33,794 bases of DNA from Candidatus Methanoperedentaceae archaeon. Lineage in GTDB: Archaea > Halobacteriota > Methanosarcinia > Methanosarcinales > Methanoperedenaceae. The number at the start of each line of letters is the position of its first letter. Positions within the stretch are counted from its first letter, which is position 1. The translations under genes were made by a program, and so were the position numbers. Below, piece after piece: positions 13,968 to 21,790 of the stretch. The notes beneath the pieces were generated by a model. It made no database searches. It was not told the DNA's origin and was given only the letters and a program-made list of their open reading frames with translations. Location: the NCBI GenBank assembly GCA_014859785.1, contig JACUTP010000001.1:1-33794 (forward strand), read 5' to 3'.

Positions 13968-15236
13968 TTAAGGTATGTGCGCCCTCAAGAGGCGCAACTC
14001 CGGGTATCTAACAAGAGGCTTTGAAAGGTGGCGGCGCGCACATGAGGGAACCTCATAAAATCCTGGCTCGATTTTCCTCCCCACAATCCCAACTTCCCGG
14101 TCCTTTTTTACCGCCCCGCATCTCACACACCTGAAACCCTGTCCCTTACCCATGGATTTCATGCGTTTTCCACAGCATAACGGATTCCTGAGCACGTAAT
14201 TGTCAAGGGATCGTATCCTGATTTTTTCAAGATTCAGTGTCCCGTCATTCACGCTCCCGAATACTGTGACCTCGTCCCCGGAACGGAGATGTCTTATAAT
14301 ATTGCGGAAGCCTTTCGTTGGCTCAAATGCAGCGCAGTCCATGTATGCGCCGTTATCAGATATCCCAAAAATTACATGCCCGCCTTCAATCGTTTTCGGT
14401 GGTTTGCTTACAATCCCGTCCAGTATATATGAACGGCTGTCCTGCACATCCCGGACATTTGCCCGGACCAGGTGCATGTCAGTATTCTGGTTTGTCCTGT
14501 AAACAACATGTCTTTCAACAGGCTCACTCCTGGTTTTCGAAAACGCATGCCTGACAGCTTCCTCACTGCCGCCGCGTATGCCAAAAAGAATAGGGTCAGG
14601 CGAGTGCGGAGCAAATACGATACTCTTATTCTCATAATCCACAGTGTCCCATGTATCCGGGGTACCGGCAGCATCCCATACCGAATCCTCATCAATTTTA
14701 CGCAAAGTTCCACGATTTTCTATTTCCCTGTAAGCTACCAGTTCATACGTGAAATCAGGCAAACCGCACAACCCAAAACCTGCAGCTGCCAGTGCGCCGA
14801 TAAGCCCCCTTCCGTTCTTGAAACCCTGGTAACTTATCCCGTGCCGCCCCATTAATTCCTCTGCCTGTTCGATTTCCAGGACATCCTGCACAGCCTGCAT
14901 TGAAAAAACCCGAAGGTCAGTACACAGTTTTTCACGGGAGTCTTCAATAAAAACAACTCCAGGATTTGTATTCTCATCTGAAAAAACAGCCATCTCTTCA
15001 ACGGTCTCAATGACAAGCGCTTTAACCTGGCTGGTATCCACATCATTTGAAGGTTCAAATGTTATGGCAAGGGCTGCATTTCCCCGGGTTTTATATTTTA
15101 TGCTGGGGTTCAGGCGGATAAGAAGAGGGTATCCCGGAACAGTTCCGTAATTTTCCAGTTTTTCGATAAGCACCGCTGCAAGGTATGTTGTACACATTCC
15201 ATTCCTTGAATCCGTGTCATCAAGTCCTATAATCAT
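13968..15236 (-). CDS. tiaS: tRNA(Ile2) 2-agmatinylcytidine synthetase TiaS
   Basis: 422 residues, the normal length. TiaS attaches agmatine to C34 of the AUA-reading tRNA-Ile using ATP, an archaeal modification. The N-terminal GLDDTDSRNGMCTTYLA motif and the long conserved N-terminal half (GRGLIGALAAAG, SVWDAAGTPDTWDTVD) are characteristic. An OB fold follows (about 275-345), then a C-terminal zinc ribbon with CCGKRMKS and RCVRCGA (about 353-372). It is convergent with nothing and stands alone between RPA and the Lhr helicase, which it faces divergently. Confidence 0.95.
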   Translation of the reverse strand: MIIGLDDTDSRNGMCTTYLAAVLIEKLENYGTVPGYPLLIRLNPSIKYKTRGNAALAITFEPSNDVDTSQVKALVIETVEEMAVFSDENTNPGVVFIEDSREKLCTDLRVFSMQAVQDVLEIEQAEELMGRHGISYQGFKNGRGLIGALAAAGFGLCGLPDFTYELVAYREIENRGTLRKIDEDSVWDAAGTPDTWDTVDYENKSIVFAPHSPDPILFGIRGGSEEAVRHAFSKTRSEPVERHVVYRTNQNTDMHLVRANVRDVQDSRSYILDGIVSKPPKTIEGGHVIFGISDNGAYMDCAAFEPTKGFRNIIRHLRSGDEVTVFGSVNDGTLNLEKIRIRSLDNYVLRNPLCCGKRMKSMGKGQGFRCVRCGAVKKDREVGIVGRKIEPGFYEVPSCARRHLSKPLVRYPELRLLRAHIP

Positions 15237-15370
15237 TGAAGGACTAATCTTTACCCGTAAATTAATAAATCCTTAGTTTATCCACATCAATAATAATCCA
15301 GGACATTTTATTCAGGGAGAGGAGACTTTCAAAACGCTTTTTTGGTTCTGAGATACTGGTATTACAGAAT

Positions 15371-15381
15371 AAATTTATATA
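15371..15381 (+). promoter_or_regulatory. TATA-box promoter of the Lhr helicase
   Basis: AAATTTATATA, about 25-35 bases before the ATG at 15406. This spacing predicts a leaderless or nearly leaderless transcript. Confidence 0.55.
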
Positions 15382-15405
15382 CAGCATTGGTCTTTTTCAG
15401 CGTAA

Positions 15406-18228
15406 ATGAACATTTTCAGCCTGCTTAACCCGGCAATACAGGAGGCACTGGCAAAACAGGGTTTTACATCTCCCACCCAGCCGCAGGTAGAAACCATTCC
15501 TGCGCTGCTCGGGCGGAAAAACGTGCTGCTTATCGCGCCTACAGGTTCTGGGAAGACGGAATCTGCCGTACTTCCTGTGTTTAACAGCATACTTGCAAAG
15601 AGCGAAGTGGAAAGAAAGGGTATATCCGTTTTATATATTACTCCGCTTCGCGCCCTGAACAGGGATATGCTGTCACGACTTGAGTGGTGGGGGAATGAAC
15701 TTGGAATAAAAGTAGCAGTCAGGCACGGTGACACATCAGCATACGAGCGGCAGAAACAGTCCCTGAAACCGCCAGATTTCCTTGTAACCACTCCGGAAAC
15801 ATTGCAGATAATGCTTACTGGTAAGCGGCTTCGTAATAATCTCAGGACAGTAACCCACGTGGTTATTGATGAGGTCCATGAGCTTGCTTCGTCAAAAAGA
15901 GGGGCGCAGTTATCCATTGCACTTGAGAGGCTGGTTGAGGTATGCGGCGAGTTCCAGAGAATCGGTCTTTCCGCAACAGTTGGTAAGCCGCAAGAGGTTG
16001 CTAAATTCCTTGCAGGAACTGGCAGGTCAGCCCGCGTGATTGAAGTTTCCCTGATAAAACAGCTCGACTTTAATGTAATATGCCCCAGAGCCAATGATGA
16101 AGACAGGAGTTCCTCGAAAAAACTGGTATGTACGCCTGAAATGGCAGCGCACCTGAGGGCGATAAAGGATATTGTGGAAAAACACAAATCCACCTTGATT
16201 TTCGTAAATACAAGGGAAGCCGCAGAGATGCTCGGTTCACGTTTCAGGATGATGGGCGTTTCCATAGGCGTGCACCACGGCTCACTTTCAAAGGATGCCA
16301 GGATTGATGCCGAGAACAGTTTTAAGAACGGGCTGATTCCTGGATTGATATGTACTTCGTCAATGGAACTGGGTATTGATATGGGGGATATTGACCATGT
16401 TATCCAGTACATGTCTCCAAGGCAGGTTTCAAGGCTTGTCCAGAGGGTGGGGCGGGCAGGGCACGGGATAGGGCGGCTGTCAAACGGCACTATTATTACA
16501 ATGGGTGCGGACGATGCGGCTGAGTCCTCGGCAATTACGAGGAAGGCTGCGGCTGGTGAGATTGAGAACATCGAGTTACACGAGAACAGCTCGGATACGC
16601 TTGCAAACCAGGTATGCGGTATGGTACTGGATTTCGGGGAACTGCCTCTTGAAAAAGTGTATTCAATTGTGAAGCGAGCCTACCCTTTCAGGCATCTTAA
16701 AATGGAGATGCTAAAAGCCGTGATACAACAGCTTGCTGACAGCAGGATTGTCTGGTATGAAAATGATACTGTCGGGAGAAAGAGGAATTGCCTGCATTAT
16801 TTTTACGAGAACCTTTCTATGATTCCTGATGAGAAACGGTTTGAGATATTCGATATTGTCTCGGGCAGGACGGTTGGTGCGCTTGATGAGGTATTCGTGG
16901 TTGATTTTGCAAGACCCGGCGCGGTTTTTATCGCAAAAGGCGAGATGTGGGGCATTATCGAGGTCATCAATGAGAAAAGCAGGATAAAAGTTGAGCCTAT
17001 AAGCGACCCCGGGGGTGAAATTCCCAACTGGACAGGTGAGGAGATACCTGTGCCGTATGAGGTTGTGCAGGAAGTCGGGAAGATAAGGAAGAAACTTGCG
17101 GATGATATAAAGTCCGGCAGGGATGAAGATGGGATTTACAAGGATTACAGGAATGATTATCCTGTGGATAAGGAGGCTCTGGGTGCCATCAGTGCCCTTG
17201 TCAGGAAACAGCTTACAAAAGGCTTGCTTGTGCCGTGTAATGACACTGTTGTTATCGAGCAGGATGGGACGACTATTGTAATCAACATCTGCGGCGGACA
17301 CAGGGTGAACGAGACACTTGGGCGCGTGCTGAGTTCACTTCTTGCGGCAAGGTTCGGAGCCAGCGTAGCTATGGAGATTGACCCGTACAGGATAAAACTT
17401 GAGCTTCCGCGGATGTTCAGTGCAGGGCATATCAGGGAATTGCTTCTTAATACAAGCCCCGGGCATATCGAGCCGATAATCGAAATGACCCTGAAAAATA
17501 CCATGCTCCTGAAATGGAAGATGGTTCACGTGGCGCGCAAATTCGGGGCGCTGAAAAAGGACATGGATTATGAGCGTATCAGCATGAGGAAACTGCTTGA
17601 CGTGTTTGAGCATACGCCCATGTATGACGAGGCTGTGCGTGAAATTTTCCACGACAAGCTGGATATTGCAAGGACGAGGGAGCTGCTTGGCAGGATGCAC
17701 AGCTGTGAGATGAAAGTGGAGGTTCAAAAATTAAGCCCGATTGGTGAAGCCGGGTTCCAGGGCGGCAGGGAATTGATGGCGCCTGAAAGGGCTGACAGTT
17801 CGATTATAGCTGCGCTTAAGAACAGGATTATGGAGGATAGGGTGATTCTTTTTTGCGTTAATTGCAGGAAGTGGCACTCAAACCGGGTGGTTAAGAACGT
17901 GCCTGATGTACCTGAGTGCCCGCTGTGTGAGAGCCGGATGATTGCAGCACTTAAGCCCTGGGAGGAAGAGGAGATGAAGGTTGTTAGGAAGCCTGATAGC
18001 GTGAAGACAGGAGAGGAGCGGAAAAGAACAGCACGGGTGTACAGGAATGCGGCTCTTGTGCTTTCGCATAGTAAGACAGCTGCGATTGCGCTGGCGTCAA
18101 GGGGTATCGGTCCTGAGACTGCTTCGCGTGTGATTCGGAAGCTTCGGGAGGATGAGGAGGAGTTTTACAGGGATATTCTAATTGCGGAGAGGAATTATGC
18201 GAAGACGAAACGGTTCTGGGATGGGTAG
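15406..18228 (+). CDS. lhr: Lhr-type superfamily 2 DNA helicase
   Basis: 940 residues. Helicase core: Q-motif region TSPTQPQVETIP (21-32), Walker A APTGSGKTE (44-52), DEVH box (155-158), GLSATVG motif (187-193), and later TSSMELGIDMGD and QRVGRAGHG (motifs V and VI). After this come the winged-helix and Lhr core domains, then a zinc-finger-like CVNC...CPLC pair near residues 816-845. Archaeal Lhr proteins unwind DNA 3' to 5' and are linked to repair of stalled forks. The gene is preceded by a TATA box at leaderless distance. A large antisense frame (15375-16571) is a serine/proline-rich shadow. Confidence 0.93.
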   Translation: MNIFSLLNPAIQEALAKQGFTSPTQPQVETIPALLGRKNVLLIAPTGSGKTESAVLPVFNSILAKSEVERKGISVLYITPLRALNRDMLSRLEWWGNELGIKVAVRHGDTSAYERQKQSLKPPDFLVTTPETLQIMLTGKRLRNNLRTVTHVVIDEVHELASSKRGAQLSIALERLVEVCGEFQRIGLSATVGKPQEVAKFLAGTGRSARVIEVSLIKQLDFNVICPRANDEDRSSSKKLVCTPEMAAHLRAIKDIVEKHKSTLIFVNTREAAEMLGSRFRMMGVSIGVHHGSLSKDARIDAENSFKNGLIPGLICTSSMELGIDMGDIDHVIQYMSPRQVSRLVQRVGRAGHGIGRLSNGTIITMGADDAAESSAITRKAAAGEIENIELHENSSDTLANQVCGMVLDFGELPLEKVYSIVKRAYPFRHLKMEMLKAVIQQLADSRIVWYENDTVGRKRNCLHYFYENLSMIPDEKRFEIFDIVSGRTVGALDEVFVVDFARPGAVFIAKGEMWGIIEVINEKSRIKVEPISDPGGEIPNWTGEEIPVPYEVVQEVGKIRKKLADDIKSGRDEDGIYKDYRNDYPVDKEALGAISALVRKQLTKGLLVPCNDTVVIEQDGTTIVINICGGHRVNETLGRVLSSLLAARFGASVAMEIDPYRIKLELPRMFSAGHIRELLLNTSPGHIEPIIEMTLKNTMLLKWKMVHVARKFGALKKDMDYERISMRKLLDVFEHTPMYDEAVREIFHDKLDIARTRELLGRMHSCEMKVEVQKLSPIGEAGFQGGRELMAPERADSSIIAALKNRIMEDRVILFCVNCRKWHSNRVVKNVPDVPECPLCESRMIAALKPWEEEEMKVVRKPDSVKTGEERKRTARVYRNAALVLSHSKTAAIALASRGIGPETASRVIRKLREDEEEFYRDILIAERNYAKTKRFWDG

Positions 18229-18338
18229 CATGCTATGGCGTCAACAAACCGTTGTATCAGTGATATGAAAGTCCAACCCCCATCTTGACAATGTTTTCCA
18301 ACATGCCCAACGTCAGAGCTCACCATGCACGATAAAAA

Positions 18339-18349
18339 ACTATATTATG
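18339..18349 (+). promoter_or_regulatory. TATA-box promoter of the DUF2111 gene
   Basis: ACTATATTATG, about 30-40 bases before the ATG at 18380; GCAGGGTAACT-like AGGGTAA sits just before the start codon. Confidence 0.4.
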
Positions 18350-18379
18350 TATTAATTGTAAAAGTTATTCAGGGTAACT

Positions 18380-18787
18380 ATGGAATATACAAATATACAG
18401 GTTTCGGCAGATTCGGATGCAGGGGAAATAGCACCTATTGCAATGGCAGTACATGAATTATTAGGACTTCCTGTTACAATGCGAAGTCTTAACAAGAATG
18501 GGGTGCGGATTGAAAAAGGAAAGATACTTGATTCCGATTATACCGGACCCATACTTGAGCGTGTTTTAAAGGAAAATAAAACGCTGCGCATAATCCCGAC
18601 CAGCGGCAAATACACCGGAATACCTGTGATTGTAACCCCGCTAAGAAACAAGCATGGATACGGTATTGCTGCCATTGGTGTGGTGGATGTTGTGGGGACG
18701 GTTGACCTTGGGCATGTGTTCAGTGATTATCCTGATGTTGTACAATCGGTGCAGGAATGTGTGAGGTCACGGATTGCGGCTCCCTGA
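18380..18787 (+). CDS. DUF2111 family protein
   Basis: 135 residues, resembling the DUF2111 family found in methanogens and relatives. Conserved-looking blocks are IAMAVHELLGLPVTMRS, DSDYTGPILERVL, IIPTSGKYTGIPVIVTPLR and GYGIAAIGVVDVVGTVDLG. The pattern of alternating strands with glycine turns suggests a small GAF/PAS-like or chorismate-mutase-like sensing fold, but no activity is known. It stands as a single gene with its own TATA box. The family assignment is from memory of the conserved core and could be off in number. Confidence 0.65.
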   Translation: MEYTNIQVSADSDAGEIAPIAMAVHELLGLPVTMRSLNKNGVRIEKGKILDSDYTGPILERVLKENKTLRIIPTSGKYTGIPVIVTPLRNKHGYGIAAIGVVDVVGTVDLGHVFSDYPDVVQSVQECVRSRIAAP

Positions 18788-18857
18788 GATATATTATATG
18801 ACTTATTAATGAGACATAAAAACTCACAAAATACAAACCTGGGCTGAATTAGAAACG

Positions 18858-18869
18858 CTTATATAATAT
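18858..18869 (+). promoter_or_regulatory. TATA-box promoter of the HTH-ppsA operon
   Basis: CTTATATAATAT, about 45-55 bases before the HTH gene start; the best TATA match in the intergenic region and probably the promoter for both genes. Confidence 0.5.
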
Positions 18870-18913
18870 CCTGCCAGATACATTTTCAGTACATGTGACA
18901 TTTCATGTAATAA

Positions 18914-19369
18914 ATGGAGGATGGTTTGAACCTGACATCAAAAACCCTGATATACACACCTGATTGGGTGGTTTCTTTTGAAAAGGAGATGGCAGAAGAT
19001 ATAATACTTGGCAATAATGCCGGCAGGTCAATGCGCAGGTACAGGAGACGGTACGGTTTATCACAGGATACTCTTGGCAGCTTAATGAATTTACGGCGTG
19101 AATCCATTTCCCGTATAGAGAATGGTAATGTGACACCCACGTTTGATTTTGTGAAAAGTTTCATTAAAACCATGGCTTTGATAGAAACAATCAGGGTTGA
19201 AAGGGCAAAGAGTGGAGAGATGGATTTCTATTTTCTTGAAAATGTCGCAAAGGAACTCGGGGTTCCCCTCGAAAAAATGCCGTTTATAATGAAACTGGCA
19301 GTGAACAGTTATGATAAAAAACTTATGAAAATCCAGAAATCTTTGAAGGAGATAAAATATGGAAAATAA
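18914..19369 (+). CDS. HTH (XRE-like) transcriptional regulator
   Basis: 151 residues from the ATG, but the real start may be the TTG at 18926: GGAGG (18916-18920) sits 5 bases before that TTG, while the ATG overlaps the GGAGG itself. The helix-turn-helix is RRRYGLSQDTLGSLMNLRRE, then SISRIENGNVTPTF, a Cro/C1-type fold. The N-terminal ~35 residues and the C-terminal helical part (FFLENVAKEL-like, MDFYFLENVAKELGVPL) are extra domains, possibly for ligand binding or dimerisation. It overlaps ppsA by 11 bases, so it is translationally coupled to PEP synthase and a good candidate for its regulator. Confidence 0.8.
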   Translation: MEDGLNLTSKTLIYTPDWVVSFEKEMAEDIILGNNAGRSMRRYRRRYGLSQDTLGSLMNLRRESISRIENGNVTPTFDFVKSFIKTMALIETIRVERAKSGEMDFYFLENVAKELGVPLEKMPFIMKLAVNSYDKKLMKIQKSLKEIKYGK

Positions 19370-21647
19370 TTCGGTTGTATGGCTTGAAGAGGTAGGGAAG
19401 GAGGATATTGGAATAGTCGGAGGGAAGGGCGCCAGTCTGGGGGAAATGATACAGGCTGAACTCCCGGTACCTCCAGGATATGCAGTTACAGCACAGGCAT
19501 ACAGGCGATTCCTTGATGAAAACGGTTTTGCAGATAAGCTTTTCAGGACACTTGATATTGATGTAAATGATGCTGATGCCCTGAACGGAGCTGAGAAAAA
19601 AGCTAAAAAAATAATACTGGATGGTAAAATACCTCCTGACATTGAACAGGGCATCAGGTCAAAATACGCAGAACTCTGTAAAAAAGAAGGGCATGAGGTT
19701 AATGTGGCTATTCGTTCAAGTGCCACAGCCGAGGATTTGCCTGATGCGAGTTTTGCAGGACAGCAGGACACGTTCCTTAATGTCAAAGGGGAGGATGATG
19801 TAATTGATGCTGTAAAGAAGTGCTGGGCGTCACTTTACGGTGCAAGGGCTATATATTACCGTGTAAACCAGGGGTTTGACCACAGAAAGGTTGACCTGTG
19901 TGCTGTTGTCCAGATGATGGTTGATGCCGAAAAAGCAGGAGTAATGTTCTCATCCCACCCGTCAACTGGAGATGGTGTTACAATTATTGAGGGGGCGTGG
20001 GGACTTGGCGAGGCTGTTGTTTCCGGGGTCGTATCCCCGGATTATTATGTAATAGATAAGGGAACAAAGAAGATTAAAGAGCGCAGAATTGCGATTAAAA
20101 ACGTCATGCATACAAAGGATCCGAAAACCGGTAAAACTGTTAATCTCCCTGTACCTAATGATATGAAAAATGCAACCGTGCTTGAAGATGATGAGATGTT
20201 AAGACTTGTGGATTTTGCTGAAATCCTTGAGGAACTCTATGGCATTCCCCAGGATATCGAATGGGCAATAATGAAAGGAGAGGTTTACATACTCCAGTCA
20301 CGACCCATAACCACTATCAAGAAAAAAACAGAATTAATAGAAAACAACCTTACTTCTTCATCGTCTTTACTCCTGCAGGGACTTGGTGCTTCACCAGGGT
20401 CAGTATCAGGGAAGGCGAAGATAGTTTCTGACGCAACTGAACTTGGTAAGGTCAAGAACGGGGATATACTCGTAGCGGTTATGACAACACCTGATATGGT
20501 TCCTGCCATGAAACGTGCTGCAGCAATCGTAACAGATGAAGGCGGTATGACTTGCCACGCTGCTATCGTATCCCGTGAACTTGGATGTGCTGCGGTTGTC
20601 GGGACAAAACAGGCAACTTCGGTATTATCAGACGGTATGATGATAAGCGTGGATGGGGAAAAGGGACTTGTATATGAAGGTAAGCTTGATGTTGTGGAAA
20701 AAAAGGCAATAAAGGCAGAGATGCCGGTTTCATTTGCCAGACCCATGCAGATTACAGCTACTGAAGTGAAAGTTAATGTTTCCGTGCCTGAAGCAACAGC
20801 CAGGGCAGTACAAACCCGGGCTGACGGTGTGGGTCTTTTGCGGATTGAGCATATGATACTCGGACTTCCAAAGCACCCGAAGCAGTATATCAAAGAGGGT
20901 AAAAAGGATGAGTATGTAAGCGAGCTTGTTTCCCGCATCCAGACAGTGGTTGATGCCTTTTACCCGAAACCAGTATGGGTGAGGACACTTGATGCGCCCA
21001 CTGATGAGTTCAGGGCAATGGAAGGCGGTGAAAGCGAGCCAGTCGAGCCAAACCCGATGCTTGGATTCCGCGGTATCAGGCGTGACCTCATTGATACCGA
21101 GCATTTCGAGCTTGAGGTAATGGCATTTAAGGAGCTGATTAAGCGCGGGTATAATAATATCGGCATTATGGTGCCGCTTGTCCAGCATCCTTCAGAGCTT
21201 CGCCGTGCCAGGGAGTTCATGCGTGAAAAGGGGCTGGATATTGATAAGATTGACATAGGGATAATGGTTGAAATCCCTGCTGCGGCACTCATAATCGACC
21301 AGTTCATAGCCGAGGGGCTGGATTTTGTGAGTTTCGGGACAAACGACCTGACGCAGTACACACTTGCGGTGGACAGGAATAACGAGCATGTGTCGCATCT
21401 TTATAATGAGATGCATCCTGCTGTGATGAAGCTTATCGAGCATGTTATTGTGGAGTGCAATAAGGCTGGAGTGAAGACAAGCATATGCGGGCAGGCTGGC
21501 AGTTACCCGAAGGTGGTAAAGCGGCTTGTAGAGCTCGGGATTACGAGCATCTCTGCGAATATTGATGCTGTTGAGACTGTGAGGGAGATGGTGGCAAGGA
21601 CTGAATTGCAGTTGATGTTGAAGGCGGCGCGTGAGAGGAAGGATTGA
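19359..21647 (+). CDS. ppsA: Phosphoenolpyruvate synthase
   Basis: 762 residues. PpsA makes phosphoenolpyruvate from pyruvate, ATP and water, the entry to gluconeogenesis in autotrophic and acetate-using archaea. Domains in order: ATP-grasp-like N-terminal part (KGASLGEM, then VAIRSSATAEDLPDASFAGQ), the swivelling domain with the phosphorylated histidine in DEGGMTCHAAIVSRE (H400), and the C-terminal TIM barrel (GFRGIRRD, VSFGTNDLTQYTLAVDRN) ending with the catalytic cysteine in SICGQAG (C710). GGAG 8-12 bases before the ATG is a good ribosome site. It overlaps the HTH regulator upstream. Confidence 0.96.
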   Translation: MENNSVVWLEEVGKEDIGIVGGKGASLGEMIQAELPVPPGYAVTAQAYRRFLDENGFADKLFRTLDIDVNDADALNGAEKKAKKIILDGKIPPDIEQGIRSKYAELCKKEGHEVNVAIRSSATAEDLPDASFAGQQDTFLNVKGEDDVIDAVKKCWASLYGARAIYYRVNQGFDHRKVDLCAVVQMMVDAEKAGVMFSSHPSTGDGVTIIEGAWGLGEAVVSGVVSPDYYVIDKGTKKIKERRIAIKNVMHTKDPKTGKTVNLPVPNDMKNATVLEDDEMLRLVDFAEILEELYGIPQDIEWAIMKGEVYILQSRPITTIKKKTELIENNLTSSSSLLLQGLGASPGSVSGKAKIVSDATELGKVKNGDILVAVMTTPDMVPAMKRAAAIVTDEGGMTCHAAIVSRELGCAAVVGTKQATSVLSDGMMISVDGEKGLVYEGKLDVVEKKAIKAEMPVSFARPMQITATEVKVNVSVPEATARAVQTRADGVGLLRIEHMILGLPKHPKQYIKEGKKDEYVSELVSRIQTVVDAFYPKPVWVRTLDAPTDEFRAMEGGESEPVEPNPMLGFRGIRRDLIDTEHFELEVMAFKELIKRGYNNIGIMVPLVQHPSELRRAREFMREKGLDIDKIDIGIMVEIPAAALIIDQFIAEGLDFVSFGTNDLTQYTLAVDRNNEHVSHLYNEMHPAVMKLIEHVIVECNKAGVKTSICGQAGSYPKVVKRLVELGITSISANIDAVETVREMVARTELQLMLKAARERKD

Positions 21648-21696
21648 TTTTATATGATATTTAATAGCATTACTTATGATTTTTTGATTACCTATT

Positions 21697-21726
21697 AATC
21701 ATTTGATTCATGGTCAGTTTCCTATT
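21697..21726 (+). repeat. 30-bp direct repeat with palindromic core, copy 1
   Basis: These 30 bases occur again, identical, at 30034-30063. They contain AATCATTTGATT, a palindrome with a 2-base centre, followed by CATGGTCAGTTTCCTATT. Both copies lie at the beginning of an open frame that would start MVSFLFVK, but the downstream proteins are unrelated. Confidence 0.85.
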
Positions 21727-21790
21727 TGTTAAAAAGTCTCCAGGAACCCTACCAAAATTAATATCACCTCCCCCCAATCAGTACCTTAGA

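Noticed and set aside
15375..16571. Long (398-residue) antisense frame inside the Lhr helicase
   Set aside because: It is serine/proline/threonine-rich with no domain pattern and lies fully opposite a well-conserved helicase; a codon-bias shadow.
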